In this document: positions 5,563 to 11,608 of the stretch, piece after piece
How the letters are laid out: each line of letters opens with the position of its first letter
Position numbering within the stretch: position 1 is the first letter of the stretch
Notes under the pieces: model-generated
The model's input: the letters and a program-made list of their open reading frames with translations, nothing else
The model's database searches: none
Told to the model about the DNA's origin: nothing
Position numbers and translations under genes: made by a program
Assembly: GCA_012512865.1 (NCBI GenBank)
Contig: JAAZDH010000306.1
Location: 1 to 11,608 of the forward strand
DNA: 11,608 nucleotides
Direction: 5' to 3'
From: Clostridiaceae bacterium
GTDB taxonomy: Bacteria; Bacillota; Clostridia; Acetivibrionales; DUMC01

Positions 5563-6165
5563 ATGAAGCTGCTGCTGCATATGTGCTGTGCACCGTGCAC
5601 GGTTTACCCGGCAAGGGTGTTGAAGGAAGAAGGGATTGAATTTGAAGGACTGTTTCATAATCCGAATATCCACCCTTTCGAGGAGTTCACAAGAAGAAGA
5701 GAGAACCTGGAAATACTGGCCGGGATTAATGGTTTGACCGTAAATTATATTGATGATTTTGACCAGGCAGGCTGGGAAGGCTTTAGGGGAGAGGGGGAGG
5801 AAAGGTGCCGCATGTGCTACTCGAGAAGACTTGAAAAAGCGGCCCAATTTGCATCGCAAGAGGGCTTCGGCGCTTTTACCACGACACTACTGGTAAGTCC
5901 TTACCAAAAACATGATGTTATTCGGGAAATCGGGGAGAACATGGCAAAAAAATATGGAGTGGGATTTTATTACAGGGATTTCCGCCCTGGATTCAGGAAA
6001 GGGCAGCAGTTGGCAAGGGAAATGGGCCTGTACAGGCAAAAATACTGCGGCTGCATAATATCCTTGCGGGATAAGCAGGATAAGGATAAAGCGAAAGAAA
6101 TGGATAAGGTAAGGGAAAGAGAAAAGGATAAGGATAAGGAAAGAAGCAGGGATGAGGATAAATAG
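5563..6165 (+). CDS. queH: Epoxyqueuosine reductase QueH (DUF208)
   Basis: QueH catalyses the last step of queuosine synthesis, reducing epoxyqueuosine to queuosine at position 34 of GUN-anticodon tRNAs. It is the non-homologous replacement for the cobalamin enzyme QueG. The 200-residue protein begins at ATG with an AGGAAGG ribosome binding site. Family cysteines are all present: M-C-C-A-P-C (C8, C9, C12), R-C-R-M-C (C82, C85) and Y-C-G-C (C162, C164). The Y-P-A-R, H-P-F-E-E-F and L-L-V-S-P-Y-Q-K-H motifs agree with DUF208. In this family these cysteines hold a [4Fe-4S] cluster and nearby metal. The conserved domain ends near residue 170. The last 30 residues are a Lys/Asp/Glu/Arg-only tail encoded by GGATAA-type repeats and are not typical of the family. 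No other queuosine gene lies nearby. Confidence 0.93.
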   Translation: MKLLLHMCCAPCTVYPARVLKEEGIEFEGLFHNPNIHPFEEFTRRRENLEILAGINGLTVNYIDDFDQAGWEGFRGEGEERCRMCYSRRLEKAAQFASQEGFGAFTTTLLVSPYQKHDVIREIGENMAKKYGVGFYYRDFRPGFRKGQQLAREMGLYRQKYCGCIISLRDKQDKDKAKEMDKVREREKDKDKERSRDEDK

Positions 6166-6354
6166 ATAAATAAAAAAGCAAGGGTAAGTGAAAGGAAAGG
6201 GACAAGGATAAGGGTTAAGTTGGAGACAAGGATAAAGAAAGGGGCAAGGATAAGGAAAAAGAATAGGGCACAGGTAAGGAATGAACTAGGAGAATAAGAA
6301 AAAGAAACGCGGATAAATAAAAAAAGAAAGGGATAAGTATAAGTAAAAGGATAA
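6069..6354 (+). repeat. GGATAA-based purine-rich repeat tract spanning the queH stop
   Basis: Thirteen exact GGATAA words occur, seven inside queH (6069, 6078, 6084, 6102, 6126, 6132, 6156) and six after its stop (6207, 6230, 6248, 6311, 6331, 6349). The DNA between them is almost entirely A and G on the plus strand, with very few C. Inside the gene it encodes the charged D-K/K-D-K tail. The tract fills the whole gap to the next gene apart from that gene's ribosome binding site. I see no gene or terminator in the noncoding part (6166-6383). Confidence 0.75.
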
Positions 6355-6383
6355 AAATAAGGCAGGGAAAGGAGTGTAACCAT

Positions 6384-6605
6384 ATGCTGCAATCCTTGGG
6401 AAAACACATGATAGTATTTGGCATAATACTTGCAATAATTGGCGTAGTTCTTTTACTGGGAGGAAAAATTGGCTTGGGGAAACTTCCCGGGGATATTGTA
6501 ATAAGAAGGAAAAGTTTCACATTATATTTTCCGCTGATAACTTGTATTATCATAAGCATAGTCCTGACTCTTGTTTTAAACTTAATCTCGCGCTTCAGGA
6601 AGTGA
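6384..6605 (+). CDS. DUF2905 small membrane protein
   Basis: 73 residues, starting at ATG ten bases after a strong AAAGGAG ribosome binding site. Two hydrophobic segments (about 8-27 and 47-68) flank a short loop with the family signature G-L-G-K-L-P-G-D-I-V-I-R-R, followed by the F-P-L-I-T turn into the second helix. Length, topology and the L-P-G-D-I motif match DUF2905, a widespread bacterial two-helix inner-membrane family without an assigned function. Its position between queH and a cell-wall amidase gives no firm clue to its role. Confidence 0.88.
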   Translation: MLQSLGKHMIVFGIILAIIGVVLLLGGKIGLGKLPGDIVIRRKSFTLYFPLITCIIISIVLTLVLNLISRFRK

Positions 6606-6608
6606 CGG

Positions 6609-6684
6609 CCTGCATAGAAAGAAACAACCTGCATAGAATGTAACATCCCCTATAGAATGTAACAACCTGTACAGAAAGAAATCC
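6609..6684 (+). repeat. Four 19-base tandem repeats
   Basis: Units at 6609, 6628, 6647 and 6666, each 19 bases, follow the pattern C-C-T-G-C-A-T-A-G-A-A-(A/T)-G-(A/T)-A-A-C-A-A. They begin directly after the DUF2905 stop codon and lie in the gap before the amidase gene. The rest of that gap (6685-6881) is AT-rich. A TAGAAT at 6766-6771 could be a -10 box but has only a weak -35. Confidence 0.7.
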
Positions 6685-6881
6685 CGGAAATCATAAAATA
6701 TTACAAAATCATTAAAATTACATAAAATTATTGGAAAAGTTATGCCAAAAACCGAAAAAATACTGTAGAATATAAGTGTAAATCTTGGCACAGGATTTAT
6801 TTAAGTTTTACAATTTATACAATTTACTACATATAATTTACTAAATAATTTACTAATGACAAGTTTGTGGGGTTAACAGAT

Positions 6882-8807
6882 ATGAAAAGGTTTTTGGCAG
6901 TCTTAATCATTTTTTGCATGGTACTCCTCTCAACCGGGACATCCGCTAATGCCATCGTGTTGGCCACCTCCGGCTCCAATTATAGTAAACTCCTGGATGT
7001 TACATATTTTTGTGATTCAGGGCAGGAAGGAGTTATTGTACGTTTTGACAAGCTAAACAGCTATTCCGACCATACCATACCTGGTATTGGCGAAGAAAGG
7101 GTTTACGTGGACTTCAAAGATTCTTTGTATAATGGCTCCACGGTTGATTTTAACACGTCCGGCAAAATTGTTACACGCGTAAGGTATGCCCAGTTTGATA
7201 AAACAACGGTAAGGGTCGTTTTACATATTACCGGCAAACAAAAATATGAAATGGAGGAAGGGGAAGGATACCTTAAAATATATATTGGTGATGGGGGTAA
7301 CGACACTAATCCCCCAGGAACCGCTAATCCCGGGGATGCGCATCCCGGGACGGCAAACTCTGAAACTACAAATCCAGGAACCGCGAATCCAGGGAGTGCC
7401 GACCCTGGGAGCGCAAATGCAGGAACCGCCAATCCCGGAACCGCAAGTCCTGGAACAGGCGAATCCGCCGGTGGACAAGCCCAGGATAATACGGGTGAAG
7501 AAAATGATGAAAGGGCGGGGGAAAGGGAAAAAGGCCAGGTCAGCAGGAGCGGCTCGGAACGTGAAGAATTTGATTTGCCCGATGGAGGAATAATTGCCTT
7601 TGCAAAAAGGGGAGCTAATGACGAGGTTTCCATATCCCATGGAAAAATCAAGGATAGCAGCTTGTATTCCTTGACAAGGCCCGACAGGATTGTCATTGAT
7701 ATTACCGGCGCCAGGTTCACTGCGGACATGGCTAAGATCGTTGTTGACGGAAATCTTGTAAAATCGATAAGATATGCACAACACAAGGAGAACGTGGGCA
7801 GGATTGTCCTTGACTTGGACCAAAAGGCTTATTACAGGGTTAGCGAACAAGATGGAAGAATAATCTTGGCCATTGAAAAACCGCTGTTAAAAACCGTTTC
7901 ATATGACAATATAACTTATACCAATAAAGGCGACAGGGTTTATTTTTCACTCAAGGGAGCTGTACTTACAGAAGGAGGGGCTGATTTAAAGAAATACTAT
8001 ACCGAGAGGTATGATTCCACCGGGAAGATATACACCGTCACATTCCCCAGCAAGTATGCGGCAAACCTTTCAAGCGGGGTACTTAAACTGGACGACCACC
8101 TTTTCGAGTCGGTTACAATAGCCAAAAACGTGCTCACGGGAAAGACAAGCCTGGTTTTTAAAGCCCGGGAAAAGTACTCGTATGTTATTATGACCAGGCC
8201 GGAGACCAAGGACACCGCAATAACCGTGTTAAGCCCCGCTTCAAAAAGCGATAAGCTGGTTGTTATCGATGCGGGGCATGGGGGAGCGGAACCCGGAGCT
8301 GTGTATGGCAAGCTCAATGAGAAGGATTTAAACCTGGATATTGCTTTAAGGCTGAATGAACTTTTGAAGAAAAATAATATCAATACATACATGATAAGGG
8401 AAGACGACAGTTTTGTTGGATTGTACGAAAGGGCCCATATAGCCAATACCCTGAATGCAACCTTGTTCTTAAGCATACATAACAACGCCATGGGAGACGT
8501 AAATTATGGCGGGACCATGACCCTTTATTACGTAAAAAGCAGTGAAGGCTCGGGGTTCAACAGCTATAATTTCGCCCAGGTTATTCAAAACAGCCTTGTT
8601 AAGACATTGGGAACCAAGGATAGGGATACAAGGGTAAGGCCGGAACTAGTGGTTTTAAAAGCTACCAAAATGCCGGCGGTTTTGGCCGAAATTGCATTTA
8701 TGACCAATGGGACCGACAGGCAGAACCTACAGAAGGAAGAATTCAGGCAAAGGGCGGCACAGGCTTTATGCGATGCCGTCATAAAATCCCTGTCCGAAAT
8801 AAAGTGA
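6882..8807 (+). CDS. Secreted N-acetylmuramoyl-L-alanine amidase with AMIN domains
   Basis: A 641-residue Amidase_3 enzyme that cleaves the bond between N-acetylmuramic acid and the stem peptide, acting outside the membrane in cell separation, wall turnover or sporulation. ATG 6882 is chosen because it gives a clean signal peptide (M-K-R-F then a hydrophobic core, A-N-A near 22-24). GTG 6867 would add five residues. A GGGG sequence nine bases upstream is a modest ribosome binding site. Domain order: AMIN-like domain (about 30-140), Pro/Gly/Thr/Ala repeat linker (143-193) and a charged stretch to about 225, a second AMIN domain (about 235-330), a third AMIN-like beta domain (about 335-455), then Amidase_3 (458-640). 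Zinc and catalytic residues are intact: H466 (D-A-G-H-G-G), E480, H533 (S-I-H-N-N) and E603 (L-A-E-I-A-F-M-T-N). AMIN domains generally target such enzymes to peptidoglycan or the septum. The gene appears functional. Confidence 0.92.
   Translation: MKRFLAVLIIFCMVLLSTGTSANAIVLATSGSNYSKLLDVTYFCDSGQEGVIVRFDKLNSYSDHTIPGIGEERVYVDFKDSLYNGSTVDFNTSGKIVTRVRYAQFDKTTVRVVLHITGKQKYEMEEGEGYLKIYIGDGGNDTNPPGTANPGDAHPGTANSETTNPGTANPGSADPGSANAGTANPGTASPGTGESAGGQAQDNTGEENDERAGEREKGQVSRSGSEREEFDLPDGGIIAFAKRGANDEVSISHGKIKDSSLYSLTRPDRIVIDITGARFTADMAKIVVDGNLVKSIRYAQHKENVGRIVLDLDQKAYYRVSEQDGRIILAIEKPLLKTVSYDNITYTNKGDRVYFSLKGAVLTEGGADLKKYYTERYDSTGKIYTVTFPSKYAANLSSGVLKLDDHLFESVTIAKNVLTGKTSLVFKAREKYSYVIMTRPETKDTAITVLSPASKSDKLVVIDAGHGGAEPGAVYGKLNEKDLNLDIALRLNELLKKNNINTYMIREDDSFVGLYERAHIANTLNATLFLSIHNNAMGDVNYGGTMTLYYVKSSEGSGFNSYNFAQVIQNSLVKTLGTKDRDTRVRPELVVLKATKMPAVLAEIAFMTNGTDRQNLQKEEFRQRAAQALCDAVIKSLSEIK
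7308..7460 (+). repeat. 15-base coding minisatellite in the amidase linker
   Basis: Ten units encode N-P-G-T-A variants (N-P-G-D-A, H-P-G-T-A, N-P-G-S-A, D-P-G-S-A, S-P-G-T-G). The first unit is 18 bases and the other nine are 15 bases. The array is richer in GC than its surroundings. It forms an extended, probably glycosylation-prone or flexible wall-spanning linker between the first and second AMIN domains. Confidence 0.8.
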
Positions 8808-8819
8808 TAATAAAGTGAT
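8798..8819 (+). repeat. 11-base tandem duplication over the amidase stop
   Basis: AATAAAGTGAT is present at 8798-8808 and again at 8809-8819. The TGA stop (8805-8807) lies in the first copy. It is a recent-looking slippage product with no effect on the protein. Confidence 0.6.
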
Positions 8820-8964
8820 ACTGCAAACGCGAGAAACACGGGCAAGCGAGACATTTAAGCGGGCTAACAACACCAGGTGCAGCTGACTGACAAGGTAAGG
8901 CAGGTGGAAACCTTCTCTTGGAGCACCTCCGTCCCATTTCCTTTATAAAAATAGAATAAAAACT

Positions 8965-9011
8965 AATAAAAAAACAGTGTAGATTTTATACAATCTACTA
9001 ATTTTTTTATT
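8965..9011. terminator. Hairpin, possible bidirectional terminator after the amidase
   Basis: GTAGATT (8979-8985) pairs with AATCTAC (8992-8998) across a six-base loop. After a small internal loop a further ten A-T pairs join 8965-8974 with 9002-9011. The right arm supplies a run of seven T on the plus strand and the left arm supplies a T run on the minus strand. It lies about 160 bases after the amidase stop. Confidence 0.5.
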
Positions 9012-9025
9012 GTATGCTCTGTGGT

Positions 9026-9130
9026 AACATTACTTTAAATTGATTTAAAAACTCGTTGACACAAACGCGCGTGACACAGGGACGGGGTTAATGTCACTAG
9101 GTGACATTACTTTAAATTGATTAAAAAACT
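9026..9130. repeat. 28-base direct repeats enclosing a REP-like palindrome
   Basis: Bases 9026-9053 and 9103-9130 are near-identical 28-base repeats (two mismatches, 77 bases apart). Between them GTGACA (9071-9076) and TGTCAC (9092-9097) form a stem around a C-A-G-G-G-A-C-G-G-type loop. A second perfect dyad, eight-base arms AATGTCAC/GTGACATT with a TAG spacer, spans 9090-9108. The GGGACGG core between GTGACA arms resembles REP elements I associate with Y1/RAYT transposases in Firmicutes, but that link is from memory and uncertain. No transposase is present here. Confidence 0.5.
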
Positions 9131-9172
9131 AATATTTGCTCATAATTATAATAAATAAAAACAATGGTTGAG

Positions 9173-9269
9173 ACCTCAAGCAAGTGGGTACCTCAAACGA
9201 ATTGTTCCTCAAGCAAATAGTTACATCAAACAAATGGGTATCTTAAGTGGGTACCTCAAGCAAATAGGC
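9173..9269 (+). repeat. Six imperfect 17-base tandem repeats upstream of rph
   Basis: Units begin at 9173, 9190, 9207, 9223, 9240 and 9253 (17, 17, 16, 17, 13 and 17 bases) with consensus ACCTCAAGCAAATGGGT. There are no spacers, so it is not a CRISPR. The array ends about 20 bases before a possible rph promoter -10. With the hairpin and REP-like element it accounts for most of the 551-base gap 8808-9358; I see no gene there. Confidence 0.65.
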
Positions 9270-9290
9270 AACAACGGTGTTAATGATTGA

Positions 9291-9296
9291 TATACT
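9291..9296 (+). promoter_or_regulatory. Possible -10 box for the rph operon
   Basis: TATACT lies 63 bases before the rph start. Seventeen bases upstream is GCAACA (9268-9273), a weak -35 that overlaps the end of the 17-base repeat array. This is a candidate only. Confidence 0.28.
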
Positions 9297-9343
9297 AGAT
9301 AATTGAGGCGATAATTGAGGATAAAGAAGGCTGTTCAAGGAAA

Positions 9344-9352
9344 GGGGGCAGG
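9344..9352 (+). promoter_or_regulatory. Ribosome binding site that fixes the rph TTG start
   Basis: GGGGGCAGG lies six to ten bases before TTG 9359. No ATG is suitably placed, and the TTG gives the conserved M-R-V-D-G-R N terminus of RNase PH. Confidence 0.6.
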
Positions 9353-9358
9353 TTATAA

Positions 9359-10102
9359 TTGAGAGTGGATGGAAGGGAAAGAACACAACTTAGGCCTGTA
9401 AGCATTACGAGAAATTATATCAAGTATGCAGAGGGTTCTGTTCTTATAGAAATGGGTGAAACCAAGGTTATCTGCACTGCCTCGATTGATGACAAGGTAC
9501 CGCCTTTTAAGAAGGATACGGGGGAAGGCTGGGTAACCGCGGAGTACTCAATGCTTCCAAGAGCAACCGCAGTAAGGAACCAGAGGGATATCACCAAGCT
9601 GAAAGTAAGCGGAAGGAGCCAGGAGATACAAAGGCTGATAGGAAGATCCCTCAGGTCTGTCGTAGACTTCAAACTGCTTGGCGAAAGGACTATAATAATT
9701 GATTGCGACATAATACAGGCTGACGGGGGTACAAGAACCGCATCAATAACGGGCGGTTTTGTTGCTCTTGTAGATGCATGTAAATACATGATAGACAATG
9801 GCATGATAGAAAAGATGCCCTTACAGGATTTTATAGCTGCGGTCAGCGTGGGAATCGTGGATGGGAACAAGCTCCTGGATTTATGTTTTGATGAGGATTC
9901 CAATGCCCAGATAGATATGAATGTTGTGATGACAGGTGGCGGCAGGTTCGTTGAAATACAGGCAACAGCCGAAAAATCGCCCTTCAGCAGGGAGCAATTT
10001 AATGAAGTATTGTTGATGGCAGAAAAAGGTATAAATGAACTTATATTGATTCAAAAAGAAGTTTTAGGGCCTTTGGCAGGTGAAATAGGAGAAAGCAAAT
10101 GA
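9359..10102 (+). CDS. rph: Ribonuclease PH
   Basis: RNase PH is a phosphorolytic 3'-5' exoribonuclease that trims tRNA 3' ends and other structured RNAs, releasing nucleoside diphosphates; the family forms a ring-shaped hexamer. The 247 residues match the usual length. Signatures seen: M-R-V-D-G-R near the start, L-R-P-V, G-E-G-W-V-T-A-E-Y-S-M-L-P-R-A-T (56-70), S-G-R-S-Q-E-I-Q-R-L-I-G-R-S-L-R (84-99, holding the phosphate-binding Arg86 of the family), G-G-T-R-T-A-S-I-T-G-G (123-133) and F-V-E-I-Q-A-T-A-E late in the protein. It starts with TTG. Its stop overlaps the rdgB start by four bases (ATGA), so the two are translationally coupled. This pairing is common in Clostridia and related bacteria. 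Confidence 0.96.
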   Translation: MRVDGRERTQLRPVSITRNYIKYAEGSVLIEMGETKVICTASIDDKVPPFKKDTGEGWVTAEYSMLPRATAVRNQRDITKLKVSGRSQEIQRLIGRSLRSVVDFKLLGERTIIIDCDIIQADGGTRTASITGGFVALVDACKYMIDNGMIEKMPLQDFIAAVSVGIVDGNKLLDLCFDEDSNAQIDMNVVMTGGGRFVEIQATAEKSPFSREQFNEVLLMAEKGINELILIQKEVLGPLAGEIGESK

Positions 10103-10704
10103 GGAACCTGGTAATTGCAACGAAGAATAGGGGGAAGTTACGGGAAATAAAAGAGATACTTTCAGATATACCTTTTAGCATTATTTCCGTGGAAGATATT
10201 AATCCTGGCATGGACATTGTCATTGAAGAAACGGGCAAGACATACGAGGAAAATGCATTAATCAAGGCAAGGAAAGTTTGTGAACTGACAGGAGAAATAT
10301 CGATGGCTGATGATTCAGGCCTGGAGGTTTTTTACCTGGGTGGTACGCCTGGAGTTCACACATCAAGGTTTGGCGGGGAAAAAGCCACGGACAGCGAAAA
10401 AAACCAAAAAATACTCAAAATGCTCGAGGGAGTGCCTTTCGAAGAAAGAAAAGCCCGGTTTGTCTGCGCCATAGCGGTAGTATATCCTGGCGGCGAACAT
10501 TTTGTGGTAAGAGGTACGTGCAATGGCTACATAAACTTAAAACCGGAAGGTAGCCATGGTTTCGGATATGATCCTATATTTTATTTGCCGGAATATGGGA
10601 TGACAACTGCCCAAATGAATCCGGAAGATAAGCACAAGATAAGCCATAGGGGCAAGGCATTAAGATTGGCAGCAGAAGAGCTAAAAAAGAGGGAATCTGA
10701 ATAA
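10099..10704 (+). CDS. rdgB: XTP/dITP pyrophosphatase (RdgB/HAM1 family)
   Basis: This enzyme hydrolyses non-canonical purine triphosphates (dITP, XTP, ITP) to monophosphates and pyrophosphate in the cytosol, keeping deaminated purines out of DNA and RNA. The 201-residue protein has the complete family pattern: A-T-K-N-x2-K at 7-13, E-N-A-x2-K-A at 51-57, A-D-D-S-G-L at 70-75 (metal-binding acidic pair), G-F-G-Y-D-P-I-F at 154-161 and K-I-S-H-R-G-K-A-L at 180-188. It begins within the rph stop codon, so it is translated as part of the rph operon. The two may share a nucleotide/RNA-quality role by co-expression, but they do not act in one pathway. Confidence 0.96.
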   Translation: MRNLVIATKNRGKLREIKEILSDIPFSIISVEDINPGMDIVIEETGKTYEENALIKARKVCELTGEISMADDSGLEVFYLGGTPGVHTSRFGGEKATDSEKNQKILKMLEGVPFEERKARFVCAIAVVYPGGEHFVVRGTCNGYINLKPEGSHGFGYDPIFYLPEYGMTTAQMNPEDKHKISHRGKALRLAAEELKKRESE

Positions 10705-10895
10705 TATAGGCTGAAAATCCAAGCAAAAAACCAAGCAAAGATAAAAAGAATCAAGGCAAAAATGGAAAAACCCCAAATAAAAAACTGTATAAAACCTATT
10801 TAAAGCAAAATAAATAAAGCATAAATAAGGCACAAATAAAGCATATAAGAAGCATATAAGAAAAACAAAATGTACACAGGAAGGGACAGGTTTAA
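10705..10895 (+). repeat. A-rich simple sequence between rdgB and the phosphodiesterase
   Basis: The 191-base gap is made of A-rich words: CAAGCAAA twice near the start, AAATAAAGCAT twice near 10811-10844, and an exact 11-base tandem AAGCATATAAG (10839-10849, 10850-10860). No gene, terminator or clear promoter is visible, so the downstream gene may be cotranscribed with rph-rdgB. Confidence 0.5.
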
Positions 10896-11375
10896 ATGAA
10901 GATACTAGTTTTCAGCGATACTCACGGGGATATTAAAAAGGCAAGGGAAGCAATAAAAAAGAACATAGATACTGATCTTATAATCCATTTGGGAGATTAT
11001 TTCAGGGATGCCCAGAAAATCAGGGCTGAGTTTCCCGGCATACCTGTTGAATACATATATGGTAATAGTGATTTCATGATAGACGATACTCCCGCGGAAA
11101 AGTTGCTTGAATTTGAAGGAAAAAGGATTTTCATGACCCATGGGCATAAATATTCAGTCAAGTGGAACTATCAGCAACTCTTTGACAAGGCCTACGAGTT
11201 GAAAGCTGATGTTTTGCTGTTCGGGCACACTCATGTTGCAGAAATAGTAAAAAACGGGAGCGGGTATATATTGAATCCAGGAAGTATAAGTGACCCGCGG
11301 GGCGACTCCATTGAGTCATATGCCGTAATCGAGATTAATGACGGTAAAGTTGAACTGAGGTTGTGCTGTGCATAA
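10896..11375 (+). CDS. YfcE/MJ0936-type metallophosphoesterase
   Basis: A 159-residue single-domain calcineurin-like phosphodiesterase. It starts at ATG after an AGGAAGGG ribosome binding site. Metal ligands of the two-metal site are all visible: D8 and H10 (F-S-D-T-H-G-D), D34 (H-L-G-D), N57 (Y-G-N-S-D), H82 with H84 (T-H-G-H), and H111/H113 (F-G-H-T-H), followed by the N-P-G-S-I-S-x-P-R-G loop. Members hydrolyse phosphodiesters such as bis-p-nitrophenyl phosphate in vitro; the physiological substrate is generally unknown. It is often found directly after rdgB in Clostridia, as here, and is followed by an intrinsic terminator, so it closes the operon. The small C-terminal L-C-C-A is not part of the family core. 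Confidence 0.9.
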   Translation: MKILVFSDTHGDIKKAREAIKKNIDTDLIIHLGDYFRDAQKIRAEFPGIPVEYIYGNSDFMIDDTPAEKLLEFEGKRIFMTHGHKYSVKWNYQQLFDKAYELKADVLLFGHTHVAEIVKNGSGYILNPGSISDPRGDSIESYAVIEINDGKVELRLCCA

Positions 11376-11464
11376 TATAGCTATAGCTGGTATTTAGTAT
11401 TGGATTAACCATTAATAATTCCCTACCCCGATATATGATGTAAAACCCGCGGAAATAAAATAAC

Positions 11465-11503
11465 ACCCTACAAGCCAAGTAAAAAATAGCTGTAGGGTTT
11501 TCT
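11465..11503 (+). terminator. Intrinsic terminator of the rph-rdgB-phosphoesterase block
   Basis: ACCCTACA (11465-11472) pairs with TGTAGGGT (11491-11498), extended by GC/GC (11474-11475 with 11489-11490) past one bulged A. The right arm runs into TTTTCTT. It lies about 90 bases after the phosphodiesterase stop. Confidence 0.75.
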
Positions 11504-11509
11504 TATGGT

Positions 11510-11556
11510 CATTCTGTCCGAAATCCCTTACAGCGTAAGGAATTTCGGACAGAATG
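11510..11556. repeat. Long palindrome abutting the tRNA-Arg 3' end
   Basis: Fifteen perfectly paired bases (11510-11524 with 11542-11556), one C/A mismatch, then six more pairs (11526-11531 with 11535-11540) around an AGC loop. The last base of the palindrome is directly next to the tRNA CCA. No T run follows on either strand, so a classic intrinsic terminator is not supported. Confidence 0.75.
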
Positions 11557-11608
11557 TGGCGTGCCTGGAGGGATTCGAACCCGCGGCCTACGGATTAGAA
11601 GTCCGTTG
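11557..11608 (-). tRNA. tRNA-Arg(TCT), 3' part, cut by the window edge
   Basis: Read on the minus strand, the last 52 bases of a tRNA are present. The anticodon loop CTTCTAA carries anticodon TCT between GGA/TCC stem bases. Then come the variable region, the T arm with GTTCGAATCC, the 3' acceptor strand CAGGCAC, discriminator G and an encoded CCA at 11557-11559. The D arm and 5' acceptor strand lie beyond the window. It decodes AGA/AGG arginine codons. Confidence 0.92.

Noticed and set aside
5363..5566. 67-codon plus-strand frame (GTG start) overlapping the queH start by ATGA
   Set aside because: No ribosome binding site, unusual composition, and it is made largely of the repeated leader motifs. 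The ATGA overlap is probably chance.
5970..6646. Minus-strand frames rich in Leu/Phe/Ser/Tyr, membrane-protein-like
   Set aside because: Artefacts of reading the purine-rich GGATAA tract in antisense; QueH and DUF2905 on the plus strand have recognisable domains and ribosome binding sites.
7103..7850. Long minus-strand frames opposite the amidase
   Set aside because: They mirror the 15-base repeat and AMIN coding sequence and have no recognisable domain.
9173..9269. CRISPR array
   Set aside because: Units are directly adjacent without spacers, imperfect, and no cas genes are present.

Overview
The window looks like chromosomal DNA of a low-to-moderate GC Firmicute, most likely a Clostridia member. 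Support comes from the DUF2905 protein, the AMIN/Amidase_3 cell-wall amidase with a Gram-positive signal peptide, the rph-rdgB-metallophosphoesterase order, strong purine-rich ribosome binding sites and TTG/GTG starts.

Two oppositely transcribed blocks share a 457-base AT-rich intergenic region (5106-5562). The left block (19-5105) is on the minus strand. In transcription order it encodes an SNF2/RapA-type helicase split by a frameshift, a 288-residue protein with nine Cys in 35 residues, a 298-residue protein with about 54 Cys in B-box/RING-like C-x2-C repeats, a 64-residue frame that is the in-frame continuation of that protein past a single TAA, and a 322-residue protein with an Mrr-like nuclease fold whose catalytic Q/E-x-K is replaced by A-x-R. 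I do not recognise the combination as a named system. It is the best candidate here for an undescribed DNA-acting (possibly defence) operon, and it appears to be decaying, or else to carry assembly errors.

The right block (5563-11375) is on the plus strand and is ordinary chromosome: queH (epoxyqueuosine reductase), a DUF2905 membrane protein, a secreted N-acetylmuramoyl-L-alanine amidase, then rph (RNase PH), rdgB (XTP/dITP pyrophosphatase) and a YfcE/MJ0936-type phosphodiesterase. rph and rdgB overlap by four bases. An intrinsic terminator follows. On the minus strand at the right edge lies the 3' part of tRNA-Arg(TCT), with a long palindrome directly abutting its CCA.

A theme runs through both blocks. 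Imperfect tandem repeats with periods of 6, 11, 15, 17, 19, 23 and about 57 bases fill protein linkers (helicase, nuclease-like protein, amidase, QueH tail) and several of the intergenic regions, while the conserved catalytic domains are intact. This suggests a genome prone to slippage and repeat expansion where selection is weak.
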